From NCBI GenBank assembly GCA_937891465.1, contig CALAHF010000105.1:26653-90652 (forward strand): DNA of 64,000 nt. The letters are read 5' to 3'. A program made the translations under genes and the position numbers. Source of the stretch: an uncultured Verrucomicrobiales bacterium. Its GTDB lineage: Bacteria; Verrucomicrobiota; Verrucomicrobiia; Verrucomicrobiales; DEV007. A model generated the notes under the pieces. The model was not told where the DNA came from, ran no database searches, and saw only the letters and a program-made list of their open reading frames with translations. Positions 1-8,457 of this stretch are shown in pieces. Each line of letters starts with the position of its first letter. The first letter of the stretch is position 1.

Positions 1-1074
1 ATCAAAATCGTATTTTGCTTTACGCTGTTTTTCAGACCAGTAAGCGACGTCCCAGGGATTGAGACGCTTGTCTTTATTTCCCGTTTGCTCAGCAACAAAC
101 GCTTCGAGTTCTTCAATGTCTTTTCGGAAAAACGGTTTCGTTTTTTCGTGCAGGTCTTCAACAAAATCCAAGGCCGCGGCACCGTTTTTCGCCATACGCC
201 GATTCAGCACCTGATCCGCGAAATCTTTCTTCCCGAGAATTCCGGCCATATCCTGGCGAAGCGATAGAATTTTCCAAATCAAGTCGGTGTTATCAAAATC
301 CCCGCCCTTGCCGACGGTGCAGGACCCTTCCCAGACTTCTTTGCGAAGCGTTTCGTCATCCGCGTGTTCTAAAACAGGAAAATACACAGGCTGTTTCAAG
401 GTGACACGCCAGACCGGTTTTTCGGTCCCGAGATCTTTTTCTCGGGCTTCGCTGAGCAACACCGCTTTTGATGTTGGCGGAAGCCCCGCGAGACGCGATT
501 CATCTTCGATGATCAGTTCCCATGCGTTCATGGAATCCAACACGTTTTCGGAAAACTTCTGTGTCAGCGTCGCCAACACCGCCTGAACTTCTTCGAGGCG
601 GGATTTTTCTTCCGGCGGGAGATCCGCTCCGTTTTCAGTGAAATCGAGAATTGTTTCTTCGAGAAGCCGCTTTTTAGCTCCGGTTAATGACTTGGCTTCA
701 TCCGTTTGAGAATACGCTTTCACTCGACTCCACAATCCGTCGTTGAGGGTGACCCGTGATGAAAACTCCGTAACCGCCGGCAACATTTTGTTGTAGGCCT
801 CCCGCTGTGCTTCCGAATTTCGAACGGAGTCGAGATGGGAAAGCGCGCCCCATCCACGATCCAAAGACTCGGACGCTTTCTCAAGCGCCATCAGCGTGTT
901 TTCAAAAGTCAGTTCCGACTCACCGTCCCAGTTTGCGAGGTCATCGATATTTTTCTGGGAAATCTCTAACGCTTTGGAAATATTCGATTCAATTTCTTCA
1001 GGAACAAGAAGTGACCAACGAATGTGAAATGACTCGTCGAGAAAGGGTTCGGCAGGGGTGGCAACAGCTGACAT
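1..1074 (-). CDS. M3 family oligopeptidase (oligopeptidase A-like), N-terminal part, cut by window edge
   Basis: An open frame of 358 codons runs from the ATG at 1072-1074 to the first base of the window without a stop, so the 3' end is missing. The visible part is the mostly helical N-terminal half of M3A zinc peptidases: a segment beginning FENTLMALEKASESLDR followed by WGALSHLDSV is characteristic of oligopeptidase A/PrlC, and the stretch near residue 325 ending in NPWDVAYWSEK fits the same family. The HEXXH zinc site lies beyond the edge and cannot be checked. The likely role is cytoplasmic degradation of short peptides, including cleaved signal peptides. A dipeptidyl carboxypeptidase (Dcp) of the same family is the main alternative. 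The start has no competitor because upstream DNA immediately enters the intergenic space before the next gene. Confidence 0.85.
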   Translation of the reverse strand, partial: MSAVATPAEPFLDESFHIRWSLLVPEEIESNISKALEISQKNIDDLANWDGESELTFENTLMALEKASESLDRGWGALSHLDSVRNSEAQREAYNKMLPAVTEFSSRVTLNDGLWSRVKAYSQTDEAKSLTGAKKRLLEETILDFTENGADLPPEEKSRLEEVQAVLATLTQKFSENVLDSMNAWELIIEDESRLAGLPPTSKAVLLSEAREKDLGTEKPVWRVTLKQPVYFPVLEHADDETLRKEVWEGSCTVGKGGDFDNTDLIWKILSLRQDMAGILGKKDFADQVLNRRMAKNGAAALDFVEDLHEKTKPFFRKDIEELEAFVAEQTGNKDKRLNPWDVAYWSEKQRKAKYDFD

Positions 1075-1106
1075 GGCGGCCAATTTACCCCATCGTTTTT
1101 AGGTCG

Positions 1107-2069
1107 CTACGGATTCTTTGTCTCGAAAATGTCATTCGCCCAGATTCGCAGGGTTTCTGAGGTCTGTTTGCGATGGGTTAGAAGGAAAAAGTGATCCGCT
1201 CCGGAGATCGTCTCGATTTCAAAATCGGAGCCTCGAAGATGATTCGTCGTTCGGTGCAGGGTTCCATTTTTCACAAACGGCTCGGCTAAACCGCACAGAA
1301 TCCGAATGGGTCCGTTGGATTTTAGTGTCTTCGATTGTGGATAAGCTGCGAGACAGATGAACCCCGAATAGTTTGATTCGGTTTCCGAATAGATCCGAAA
1401 ACTAGAAAAACCCCCGGCCGACAACCCGATCAGCAACGGAGGCTTCTCGAATTGAATCGAAGCCAGCTCGGTTATTTCAGCAGCGCTTTGAATCGATTCG
1501 TCGACATAATCGGAAGAAATTCCGCCACCGGAGATTCCGAACGCCGGAGCAATGACAACGGATTCAGGGAATGTCTGAATAATTGGTGACAGCAGCGGAA
1601 GAATACTCCCGCCATACCCATGAATAAAAACGATCCGTCGAGTTTCAGGCTCTATGTTTTCGGGAAGGTAAATCGTTGCCAAGCCATGGTCAGGTTTTGC
1701 AACCGAATAGCAATAACTGAGCACTGACGGTGCTTTTGCAAAGACTGGATTGTCGTTCAAAGACTTTGAATATTCAGAAAGCTCGTTGGCGAGGGATTCC
1801 GCTTTTTCCGGAGAAAGCCCTAACGCCATTGCCGCCATTCCGCCTCCCGCTTCGAACAATTCGAGCTCTGCAGGCCCGGATTTTAGCGCGAATTGGACCA
1901 TCGGGAGCAACTTTCGCTTACTTTGAGGCAAGTCTTCCGGATCTGCTGCCAGCTTCGACTTCCACGAAATTTGCTGAATCCTGCCGGTTACCGATGGAAT
2001 TTCGCCTTTTCCGCAGCTGCAAACCGCGAAGCTCAATGATATTACCCAGACTACAAAAACCGATTTCAC
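1107..2069 (-). CDS. secreted alpha/beta hydrolase, probable lipoprotein
   Basis: The 320-residue protein starts at a GTG. Residues 1-20 form a hydrophobic signal ending in two cysteines (VCSC), compatible with a lipobox although not a textbook one. The alpha/beta hydrolase landmarks are the oxyanion strand RIVFIHGYGG (145-154), the nucleophile elbow GLSAGG with Ser218, a candidate acid at Glu263 (GLAEP) and a candidate His293 (GADHFF). The substrate cannot be told; esterase or lipase-like activity in the periplasm or outer envelope is the family expectation. It is transcribed in the same direction as the methyltransferase upstream, 19 bp away, and may be cotranscribed with it. Confidence 0.7.
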   Translation of the reverse strand: MKSVFVVWVISLSFAVCSCGKGEIPSVTGRIQQISWKSKLAADPEDLPQSKRKLLPMVQFALKSGPAELELFEAGGGMAAMALGLSPEKAESLANELSEYSKSLNDNPVFAKAPSVLSYCYSVAKPDHGLATIYLPENIEPETRRIVFIHGYGGSILPLLSPIIQTFPESVVIAPAFGISGGGISSDYVDESIQSAAEITELASIQFEKPPLLIGLSAGGFSSFRIYSETESNYSGFICLAAYPQSKTLKSNGPIRILCGLAEPFVKNGTLHRTTNHLRGSDFEIETISGADHFFLLTHRKQTSETLRIWANDIFETKNP

Positions 2070-2088
2070 CCAGTGGTTATATCAAAAC

Positions 2089-2826
2089 CTAGGCTTTTCG
2101 TCTCCACAAACTTGTCTGCGCCGTGCTCAGTTGCAGCTTACGAACATGCTCGCGAATCAAAAACGGCAGCTCCCGAACTTCGATCAATTCAAACTCATTA
2201 CCAATGTGTTCGATGATGAAATCGATCGTTTTACCGCCCGGTTGGTTCTCCCGAGGTGTGAATTCCTCCAACCAGGTGCATGGAGTCGCCATGATTAGTT
2301 GGCCTCCTGGTTTTACCAGATCCGGCAATCGATTAAGAAAATCCGCGGGTCGTGGAAGGCGACACAACAGGTTCGCGGCATGAACGATATCGAAACTTCC
2401 AAGATCAGGACGCAGATTCATCGCATCCCCTTGCTCAAACGAAACCCGTTCTGGATTAGAATTCTCGGGAAGCGCAACCTCAAGAAAATCGCCAAGGTGC
2501 GCTTCAGAGAAACGTGAATAGGAAACGGACTCCTCCTTTCGGATTGCTTCAGCGACATCGATAAAGCTCTGCGAAAAATCGATTCCGATGACCGATTCTG
2601 CAGACTTTGAGAATTCGAAACTGGATCGTCCTACGGCACAGCCGATGTCTAAAACGCGGGCATCATTTCCTACCGACTTCGACATTTCAGTCGTTGCGCA
2701 GGGAAAGTGGAAGGCACCTTCTGGAATTCCACCTGGATCAAATCCAAGACCATCAAGGATCTCAGGCTTTGAACCGTAATGGAACAGCAGATAAATACTC
2801 CGAAGTGAATCGCTTTCGTAGCTCAT
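2089..2826 (-). CDS. OvoA C-terminal-type methyltransferase (putative 4-mercaptohistidine N1-methyltransferase)
   Basis: This 245-residue class I SAM-dependent methyltransferase carries motif I as VLDIGCAVGRSSFE (58-71), followed by VIGIDFSQSFI, a QGDAMNL acidic loop, FDIVHAANLLCRL, and LVKPGGQLIMATPCTWLEEFTP. The combination CAVGRSSFE, GIDFSQ and CTWLEE.TP is what I know from the methyltransferase domain of OvoA (family TIGR04345), which methylates the imidazole N of 5-thiohistidine to make ovothiol A. In canonical OvoA this domain is fused behind a non-heme iron sulfoxide synthase; here it stands alone and no sulfoxide synthase or C-S lyase gene is visible in the window. The N-terminal YLLFHYG is also typical of the family. 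The function is therefore inferred from domain similarity only. Confidence 0.75.
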   Translation of the reverse strand: MSYESDSLRSIYLLFHYGSKPEILDGLGFDPGGIPEGAFHFPCATTEMSKSVGNDARVLDIGCAVGRSSFEFSKSAESVIGIDFSQSFIDVAEAIRKEESVSYSRFSEAHLGDFLEVALPENSNPERVSFEQGDAMNLRPDLGSFDIVHAANLLCRLPRPADFLNRLPDLVKPGGQLIMATPCTWLEEFTPRENQPGGKTIDFIIEHIGNEFELIEVRELPFLIREHVRKLQLSTAQTSLWRRKA

Positions 2827-2880
2827 AGAATGAGGAACGAATCAAGCCTATTGCTTCGCCGAAGCAACAGAGTTCGATCA

Positions 2881-3306
2881 TCAATCCCCCATTTTCTTCC
2901 GGCGCTTTTTGGCGAGCGCCAACGCTTCTTTATCTCCATATCTGGAAATAGAAAACTTCGCGGTCCGGCGCTTATCGTCATCGTCAAGCCAGGCAGCTTG
3001 CCAATACTCGTAAGACTTGCCTTTTTGCGATTGTGAAACCACGTGGGTTACACCGACAACACCACTTTTTTTGATGCGCCGTTTCTTTCGAGAAGCCGCT
3101 TCTTGTTTATATTTAGGTAATTTGGAAACCAAATCATCTCGATGTAATTTTGCACCTTTCAGCGCTTTCGCTTTTCCGCCCGAGGATTTATCCGGGAAGT
3201 ATTTTTGCTTCGTTTTTCCTTTGTGGGTGATCCGAACATAAAAACCGTGATTTTTTTTCTCAGGTTGGTCAATGCGCGTGATCCCATAAGTTGGTCGTGA
3301 GGCCAT
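2881..3306 (-). CDS. AP2-domain protein, small basic, probable DNA-binding
   Basis: The 141-residue, lysine-rich protein has two similar halves. The C-terminal half (about 81-140) reads GVVGVTH, then WQAAWLDDDDKRRTAKFSIS and KEALALAKKRR, which matches the three-stranded sheet plus helix pattern of AP2/ERF DNA-binding domains (G-V-x-G-V start, W-x-A strand, basic strand, alanine-rich helix). The N-terminal half (ITRIDQPEKKNHGFYVRI, then KQKYFPDKSSGG) looks like a second, weaker copy. In bacteria such domains occur in homing endonucleases and in small stand-alone proteins; there is no endonuclease domain here. The target is unknown. It lies alone between trmL and the methyltransferase with gaps of 163 and 54 bp. 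Confidence 0.6.
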   Translation of the reverse strand: MASRPTYGITRIDQPEKKNHGFYVRITHKGKTKQKYFPDKSSGGKAKALKGAKLHRDDLVSKLPKYKQEAASRKKRRIKKSGVVGVTHVVSQSQKGKSYEYWQAAWLDDDDKRRTAKFSISRYGDKEALALAKKRRKKMGD

Positions 3307-3469
3307 ATTTTAATTAGGAGTCTTGGTTTCGAAAGAGAGGGGTGAGTGGACGGAGGCGATCTTAAAGAAATGTCGCACTTCGAACAAGGTCAAAAAACAC
3401 GAATACGTTCCCTAAAAACCCGCAATCGCGTAACCCTTAATCAAAAAAAAACCAAAACGAGAAGCTTTT

Positions 3470-3934
3470 CTAACTTCCAGACTGCGATTGCCTAACCCCC
3501 TCGTATAAAACGATTCCTACAGAAGTCGCCAAATTCAAACTGCGACCGGCAGTTTGAGGAATAGTCAGGCGCTGGCTCTTATTTTTCTGCAATAATGACT
3601 CCGGCAAACCTCTTGTCTCGGAACCAAAAACTAAACAGTCTCCCTCAGCGAATTCTGCCAGCCAGTACGCCCGCTCGGTTTTCGTGGTGAGGAAATAGAA
3701 GGATGCCGCAGGAGTTTTCTCCTCAAAATCAACTCGGAGACTTTCAAAGTCATCCCATCTCTGAACATTGAGTTCCGGCCAATAATCCAGGCCAGCCCTA
3801 CGAAGCGATTTGTCATCCAACGAAAACCCCAGGGGCCCCACAAGATGAAGGGTGGAGCCGGTTGCGAGACACAATCTACCAATATTTCCCGTGTTCGGGG
3901 GAATCTCCGGCTCGATTAGGACAATGTTGAACAT
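3470..3934 (-). CDS. trmL: tRNA (cytidine(34)-2'-O)-methyltransferase TrmL
   Basis: The 154-residue protein has the compact length of TrmL. It begins FNIVLIEPEIPPNTGNIGR, the family signature, and ends with the SPOUT trefoil-knot segments CLVFGSETRGLPE, LTIPQ and SLNLATSVGIVLYE. TrmL methylates the 2'-OH of the wobble base of tRNA-Leu isoacceptors in the cytoplasm using SAM. The gene is 99 bp downstream of rpmA on the same strand. A tRNA-Leu gene lies about 0.9 kb upstream, which is probably coincidental. Confidence 0.92.
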   Translation of the reverse strand: MFNIVLIEPEIPPNTGNIGRLCLATGSTLHLVGPLGFSLDDKSLRRAGLDYWPELNVQRWDDFESLRVDFEEKTPAASFYFLTTKTERAYWLAEFAEGDCLVFGSETRGLPESLLQKNKSQRLTIPQTAGRSLNLATSVGIVLYEGVRQSQSGS

Positions 3935-4033
3935 GTCGTCAACCTGCCATCAAATGGATACAAAAAACCGACAATCTGCCGAAAAAAGCAGAATTGCCGG
4001 ACAGTTGATGGAATCGGGTAATCGCGAATTGAA

Positions 4034-4285
4034 TCAGGCTTCAGCCAGATCAACATTAACGCGACGTCCATCACGGTCGAAGCGCACATTGCCTTCGACG
4101 AGTGAGAAAATCGTGTAATCGCGGCCAAGACCGACATTTACGCCGGGCTGCCACTTAGTGCCGCACTGACGAATGATGATGTTTCCTGCGATAACGCTTT
4201 CGCCACCGAACTTTTTAACTCCGCGACGCTTGCTGTTACTATCGCGGCCGTTCTTAACGCTACCTTGTCCCTTTTTGTGAGCCAT
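4034..4285 (-). CDS. rpmA: 50S ribosomal protein L27 (bL27)
   Basis: The 83-residue basic protein begins [20 protein letters not shown] and continues with GNIIIRQ, the typical bL27 sequence near the peptidyl-transferase centre. There is no N-terminal extension of the Firmicutes type that would need cleavage. It follows rplU by 32 bp, the near-universal rplU-rpmA pair. The gene is complete and unremarkable. Confidence 0.97.
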   Translation of the reverse strand: MAHKKGQGSVKNGRDSNSKRRGVKKFGGESVIAGNIIIRQCGTKWQPGVNVGLGRDYTIFSLVEGNVRFDRDGRRVNVDLAEA

Positions 4286-4317
4286 GACGGGTGTTGAGTA
4301 AAAACTTAAAAATTGAA

Positions 4318-4626
4318 TTAAACGGACTGAATCTCGAGGCGCGTAAGATGGCGACGATGTCCTTTGGTTTTGTGAAAGCCTTTGCGACGCTTAAATTTGA
4401 AAGCGATCACCTTTTTGGCGCGGAACTGGTCCACAACCTTAGCCGTGACAGATGCGCCATCGATCAGCGGAGTTCCAACGTTGACGCTGTCACCCTCACC
4501 GGACATCAGCACCTCGTCCAAAGTCACCGTATCACCGACTTCCGCGTTGAGTTTCTCAACGTTGATTTTGTCGCCTTTTTCAACACGGTATTGTTTCCCG
4601 CCTGTTTTAATTACTGCGTAAGCCAT
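4318..4626 (-). CDS. rplU: 50S ribosomal protein L21 (bL21)
   Basis: The 102-residue protein starts [20 protein letters not shown], the hallmark of bL21, and ends with the conserved [17 protein letters not shown] rRNA-binding tail. I chose the ATG at 4624-4626 over an in-frame start 18 bp upstream, because bL21 proteins begin directly with the AYAVI strand. Upstream on the same strand, 4644-4666 contains a 7-bp hairpin (CCCTCCA/TGGAGGG), and further up lie a perfect 18-bp inverted repeat and tRNA-Leu. Confidence 0.97.
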   Translation of the reverse strand: MAYAVIKTGGKQYRVEKGDKINVEKLNAEVGDTVTLDEVLMSGEGDSVNVGTPLIDGASVTAKVVDQFRAKKVIAFKFKRRKGFHKTKGHRRHLTRLEIQSV

Positions 4627-4647
4627 CTTATTAAAGTGGTTCAAATC

Positions 4648-4664
4648 CCTCCAATCTGGAGGGC
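4648..4664. other. short hairpin in the rplU leader
   Basis: CCCTCCA-atc-TGGAGGG forms a perfect 7-bp stem about 20 bases upstream of the rplU start. There is no T-run, so it is not an obvious terminator. It could mask or shape the translation start of rplU-rpmA, but nothing in the sequence proves this. Confidence 0.35.
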
Positions 4665-4723
4665 GGGGAAAATGCCATCACTCCCCCCTTCCATCAAGCT
4701 GTATTTTAAAAATATTCGCCTTC

Positions 4724-4768
4724 ACGAACAGACCCTATTGATTCATCGATTCAATAGGGTCTGTTCGT
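4724..4768. repeat. dispersed AACAGGGT-family repeat, copy 1 (perfect 18-bp inverted pair)
   Basis: ACGAACAGACCCTATTGA (4724-4741) and TCAATAGGGTCTGTTCGT (4751-4768) are exact reverse complements separated by nine bases. Each arm is one unit of the family (core AATAGGGT, ends CGAAC/GTTCG). It lies between tRNA-Leu and rplU. This is the most regular copy seen in the window. Confidence 0.9.
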
Positions 4769-4783
4769 AAAAACTATGGAAAA

Positions 4784-4865
4784 TACCGGGAACAGGACTC
4801 GAACCTGCACGCATCTCTGCACTTGAACCTAAATCAAGCGTGTCTACCAATTTCACCATCCCGGC
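4784..4865 (-). tRNA. tRNA-Leu (anticodon UAG)
   Basis: Read on the minus strand, a 7-bp acceptor stem GCCGGGA/TCCCGGT is followed by a leucine-type D arm (GGTGAAATTGGTAGACAC), an anticodon stem CTTGA/TCAAG with loop TTTAGGT (anticodon TAG), a class II long variable arm and the T arm GCAGGTTCGAGTCCTGT. The length is 82 nt with discriminator A. No CCA is encoded at the 3' end. The gene is on the same strand as rplU-rpmA, upstream of them. Confidence 0.93.
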
Positions 4866-4947
4866 TTCTTCGTTCCGTCGAAAAGATGGACTCAGTTTTA
4901 AATTTCGCAATCGTCGGCCTAAAAGAATCAAATTTTGACCCAGCCGT

Positions 4948-6975
4948 TCACGCTGCCTTGTCTGCTTTTTTCCCAGAATCAGGATTTTCTGAATCTGGCT
5001 TCGTCGGCGGATCGACGGCTTTCTTGGCCGGTTTCTCTTCAGCAGGTCGTTCCACTGGCGGTTCGCCCTCTTGATATTCTTTGAGCCGCTTTACGAATTC
5101 CTCTTTACGGTCTTTTTCCAGAACGACGGCTTTCTCCATGAACTCGACGGCTTCTTTTTTGTAGCCAGCCATCCAGTGAGCCTGAGCGATGTGATCAAAA
5201 ATCACTCCATCTGGATCCGAAACTTGCCCGCCCTCTGCAATGACCTGCTCGCGCTCCAATTCCATCATTTCCTGAGCTTTTAAAAGCGTTTTACGGGCTT
5301 CCTCAAATTTTTCTTTTTTGAAGTAATACCACCCCAGTGAATCAGTGATCGCTCCGGACGTGGGGTCCAACTCCAGTGCGGTTTTAATCAACTCGCCACC
5401 CTCATCAATGTTCATGTCATTTTCTACCCAGGTGTACCCGAGGTAATTGTAGACGAGTGCAACAAAGCCATCCGACGGAGGATCGTTCGGATCACGCTTG
5501 CCGATGAGTTCGATGGCTTTCCGAAACTGAACGGCACATTTTTCGATATCGCCGACACGCTCATAAACCACTCCGAATCGATAATAAAAAATTTCGCTGA
5601 GCAGCTCCGGCTGTGACTGTGTCGCCAACTTGATGGTCCGATTCATCGGTGCGACCGCATCTTTCCACCTTTCTGCATCCATGTAGGTTTCAGCGATTTC
5701 CAAGGGAAACTGAGGGGACTCCGGAAACAAATACGCCCCTTCTTCCAGGACATCGATTGCCTGATCAATCTTTTCTGCCCAGGCATAGAGTTTTCCCGTC
5801 TGGATGTATTCGCCTGCAGTTCCCTTGCCTGCCAGCAGCGCGCGTCTGAAATATTGAGCCGACTCAAGTAAATCCGAGTCTTCAGGATCCGGCTCTCTCA
5901 GCCCGGCGGCCTGAGCCGTTTTGCTCATTCGCGCAAAATAGATGCGACCGAGTTCTCGATTGGTATCAGCATCCTGTGGATCAATCTCAACAATCCCCTT
6001 CAGGGCATCGATCGCTTTTTCTTCATTTCCCTGAGCCACAAAGACCGCAACGAGCTTTCTTCGAACATCCAGCCGATCTGGATTTTTCTCGATGATGTCC
6101 TCGAAAATTTCCTGAGCCCGCTTTTGCTGATTCGATTTCCGGTAATAATCACCCACCGCCTCAGCAACGCGGACATCCTTCCCTGCTCGCTTAAGTGCCT
6201 TTTCGTAAATATCGTTTACCAACACAGGCACCTTCGTTCCTGAACTCCGAGTTGGCCAAGTGCGTTTCGCCAACTCCCCAAGTCTCAACCAAAATCGAGG
6301 ATCCGAATTCTCCCGTGCAGTTGCGCGGTCCATCACCTTTCGCGCTTCAGTCGGCTGCCCTTCGATCAAATGCCGACGAACCAGGTTTTCATAAACCTCC
6401 GGTTCGTCAGGAAATTTTTCGACTGCTTCATTCGCCAACTTCAGGGATCGCTCTCGATCGTCTTCGTTATCGGAGAAGTAGGTGTAGAGAAATTCCGAAA
6501 GCACGATGTAAGCCCGCGCCTTGTTGGGATTCAGTTTTAAAGCACGCTCAAGAAGTTCGAGCGAGGTATCCGTCCTGCCAGTGCGCGCAAGGAGGTTTGC
6601 AGTCTTCCGTGCGAGCATGATCTCATTGGGCTGCAATTCGAGAACTTTCTCGTAGGATTTAATCGCAGCGCCTTGGTCACCATTTTTTTCGAGCATCCGC
6701 CCGATCGAATAGTGTGCCAACGCCTCAGCTTTGTGACGACTGTCGTCAGTCAGCTTTAAATCATCAGTTGGCTCGAAATAGCGGTCGACATAGATTTCAG
6801 CGAAATCGTCGAGACCGAGTGCTTCGAGCTTCGGCTCCTTGCTTTGTCCCATCGAAAATGTCGACAGGGAAAAAGAAAACAGGAGGCCGAATTGAACTGC
6901 AAATTTTGGAGAGAAGCCGCCAAGAGAAAAAAGAAGGCCTTTGAGAAGGTAAGCTCTTTGTTTCAACGCGATCAT
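4948..6975 (-). CDS. exported TPR-repeat protein
   Basis: The 675-residue protein has an N-terminal hydrophobic stretch (about residues 28-42) ending SMGQ, which suits an exported protein. It is then a long series of tetratricopeptide repeats from about residue 85 to 620 (for example AIKSYEKVLELQPNEIMLA, LLERALKLNPNKARAYI, AIDALKGIVEIDPQDADT and VALVYNYLGYTWVENDMNIDE). The last 35 residues are Lys/Pro/Glu-rich and disordered. No catalytic motif is visible, so it is probably a scaffold, perhaps for envelope assembly. A similar arrangement of TPRs is found in BamD/PilF/BepA-like proteins but I cannot assign it to one. The next gene upstream is the 34-residue COX24-type gene, only 17 bp away. 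Confidence 0.8.
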   Translation of the reverse strand: MIALKQRAYLLKGLLFSLGGFSPKFAVQFGLLFSFSLSTFSMGQSKEPKLEALGLDDFAEIYVDRYFEPTDDLKLTDDSRHKAEALAHYSIGRMLEKNGDQGAAIKSYEKVLELQPNEIMLARKTANLLARTGRTDTSLELLERALKLNPNKARAYIVLSEFLYTYFSDNEDDRERSLKLANEAVEKFPDEPEVYENLVRRHLIEGQPTEARKVMDRATARENSDPRFWLRLGELAKRTWPTRSSGTKVPVLVNDIYEKALKRAGKDVRVAEAVGDYYRKSNQQKRAQEIFEDIIEKNPDRLDVRRKLVAVFVAQGNEEKAIDALKGIVEIDPQDADTNRELGRIYFARMSKTAQAAGLREPDPEDSDLLESAQYFRRALLAGKGTAGEYIQTGKLYAWAEKIDQAIDVLEEGAYLFPESPQFPLEIAETYMDAERWKDAVAPMNRTIKLATQSQPELLSEIFYYRFGVVYERVGDIEKCAVQFRKAIELIGKRDPNDPPSDGFVALVYNYLGYTWVENDMNIDEGGELIKTALELDPTSGAITDSLGWYYFKKEKFEEARKTLLKAQEMMELEREQVIAEGGQVSDPDGVIFDHIAQAHWMAGYKKEAVEFMEKAVVLEKDRKEEFVKRLKEYQEGEPPVERPAEEKPAKKAVDPPTKPDSENPDSGKKADKAA

Positions 6976-6992
6976 TCCATGAAAATAGTCAA

Positions 6993-7097
6993 TTAGCTCT
7001 TGTAACGCAAACGCTTCTTGTGGCGGTTAGCCTTCATGCGCTTGCGTCGCTTGTGCTGATTGATCTTAGTTTTCCGCCGTTTTTTTAGGGAACCCAT
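6993..7097 (-). CDS. 34-residue AURKAIP1/COX24-type basic protein, possible small ribosomal subunit protein
   Basis: This very short gene reads MGSLKKRRKTKINQHKRR and then KRMKANRHKKRLRYKS, 34 residues with more than half Lys/Arg/His. The spacing KKRRKTKINQHKRRKRMKANRHKKR matches the AURKAIP1/COX24 domain, known from mitochondrial ribosome proteins (mS38) and from tiny bacterial proteins associated with the 30S decoding region in some phyla. Start and stop (TAA at 6993-6995) are clear, and the frame is conserved in character rather than random. It sits between hisG and the TPR gene on the same strand. The ribosomal role is inferred from family knowledge. Confidence 0.8.
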   Translation of the reverse strand: MGSLKKRRKTKINQHKRRKRMKANRHKKRLRYKS

Positions 7098-7169
7098 AGA
7101 AGAATAAGTGTTGCGTCGTTTTTAGTTAAGTAAGTTTTGTGAACAGGGGTCACGAAGCCTGAGATTTGA

Positions 7170-8060
7170 TCAATCGACCAATTTATTGAGTGGATACTCA
7201 ATAATTCCCTCGGCTCCGAGAGCTTTCAGACTAGGGATCAACTCCCGCGCCTGCCGTTCGTCCGTCACGGTTTCCACCGCCACCCAGCCATCTTGAGTCA
7301 ATTTAGACACAGTCGGCTGACGTAACGAGGGTAAGCAATCGAGCACAGATTGCAACTGGTTTTCAGGGAGGTTCATTTTCAAACCCACCATGTCGCGGGC
7401 TTTCAAAGCCCCCTGCAGCAATACTGCTAAACGCTCAATTTTTTCACGCTTCCAATCATCCGCCCACGATTCGTGTTTTACGATCAGTTGTGGATAACTT
7501 TCCATCAGCTCATCGACGATCCGAAGATTATTGGCACGCAAAGAAGAACCGGTTTCGGTGATGTCGACAATCGCATCGACCAACTCCGGAACTTTCACCT
7601 CTGTGGCGCCCCAGCTGAATTCGACTTCAGCTTTCACTCCGTGTTTTTCGAGGTATTTTTCGACAACTCCCGTCGCTTCAGCTGCAATTCGTTTACCTTC
7701 AAGGTCTTTAACCGATTGAATAGGCGAATCATTTGGCACGACTAATACCCATCGCGTCGGCTTCGAGGTCGCTTTACTGTATTTTAGATCGCAAACAGCA
7801 TGAACATCGGCGCCGTTTTCGACAACCCAATCCAATCCGGTGATTCCACAATCGAGGAATCCGTGATCGACATAACGGGCGATTTCTTGAGCGCGCAGTA
7901 ACCGAATCTCGATCTCCGGGTCATCAATCGTCGGACGATATGAGCGCGATGCACCATGAATGTTGTAGCCGGCCTTTTCAAAAAGATCGAAGGTCGGTTC
8001 TGAAAGGCTTCCTTTGGGCAAGCCAATTCGAATCACTTTTTTGTCTGTCTGGTCTGACAT
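7170..8060 (-). CDS. hisG: ATP phosphoribosyltransferase, long form
   Basis: This enzyme catalyses the first step of histidine synthesis, joining ATP and PRPP. The start [19 protein letters not shown] at 8060 is preferred because the extra 37 codons upstream show no family similarity. The catalytic domain has [34 protein letters not shown] and the PRPP-binding loop [15 protein letters not shown]. The C-terminal 80 residues ([17 protein letters not shown] to the end) form the ACT-like regulatory domain of long HisG, so the enzyme should be histidine-inhibited and independent of HisZ. Length is 296 residues, as expected for the long form. No other his genes are in the window. Confidence 0.93.
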   Translation of the reverse strand: MSDQTDKKVIRIGLPKGSLSEPTFDLFEKAGYNIHGASRSYRPTIDDPEIEIRLLRAQEIARYVDHGFLDCGITGLDWVVENGADVHAVCDLKYSKATSKPTRWVLVVPNDSPIQSVKDLEGKRIAAEATGVVEKYLEKHGVKAEVEFSWGATEVKVPELVDAIVDITETGSSLRANNLRIVDELMESYPQLIVKHESWADDWKREKIERLAVLLQGALKARDMVGLKMNLPENQLQSVLDCLPSLRQPTVSKLTQDGWVAVETVTDERQARELIPSLKALGAEGIIEYPLNKLVD

Positions 8061-8121
8061 TGTAAAATTTTGCGTTTCTGAGGGCGGGTAAAATGCGTCC
8101 AATTTTAAAACTGTCACGCGA

Positions 8122-8439
8122 TTATTCCTCAGACTCGAAATCACGCCGATTTCGGAGACGTTTGCGACCAACCTCGAACTTCTTACGATGCTTCAAACTC
8201 TGGCTCGTAGCCCGCTTTCGCCATAGCCGAAACGACGATGACTTGAGCGATTTTCTCATAAAACGGATCACGTCCCCCTCCGTTTTCCCCGTTCGCTCTT
8301 TGATTTCTTCAAAGGTAATCCGATCCGCCCACGCCGCCCAAATGATCCAATCCGGATCCGTAAACTTCGGCTCAGGGTTTTTGACACGGGTTTGGGGCTG
8401 GTTCGATTTTCTGCTCACCAAATACCCTACGACCCTCAA
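8122..8439 (-). CDS. TIGR03643 (DUF2805) family protein
   Basis: The 105-residue basic protein contains [19 protein letters not shown], then [22 protein letters not shown], which is the recognisable TIGR03643/DUF2805 sequence. The pattern of helix, turn, helix with a basic end suggests a small nucleic-acid-binding fold, but no function is established that I know of. The longest frame opens with TTG; an in-frame GTG at 8418 would give a 98-residue protein starting MSRKSNQ and is equally plausible. It lies between mutS and hisG on the same strand. Confidence 0.8.
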   Translation of the reverse strand: MRVVGYLVSRKSNQPQTRVKNPEPKFTDPDWIIWAAWADRITFEEIKERTGKTEGDVIRFMRKSLKSSSFRLWRKRATSQSLKHRKKFEVGRKRLRNRRDFESEE

Positions 8440-8457
8440 ATACTGAAAGGACTCAAT

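Noticed and set aside
4724..4865. tRNA-Leu with adjacent perfect inverted repeat as a prophage attachment site
   Set aside because: No integrase, no duplicated tRNA end, and the inverted repeat belongs to the dispersed family seen at nine other sites.
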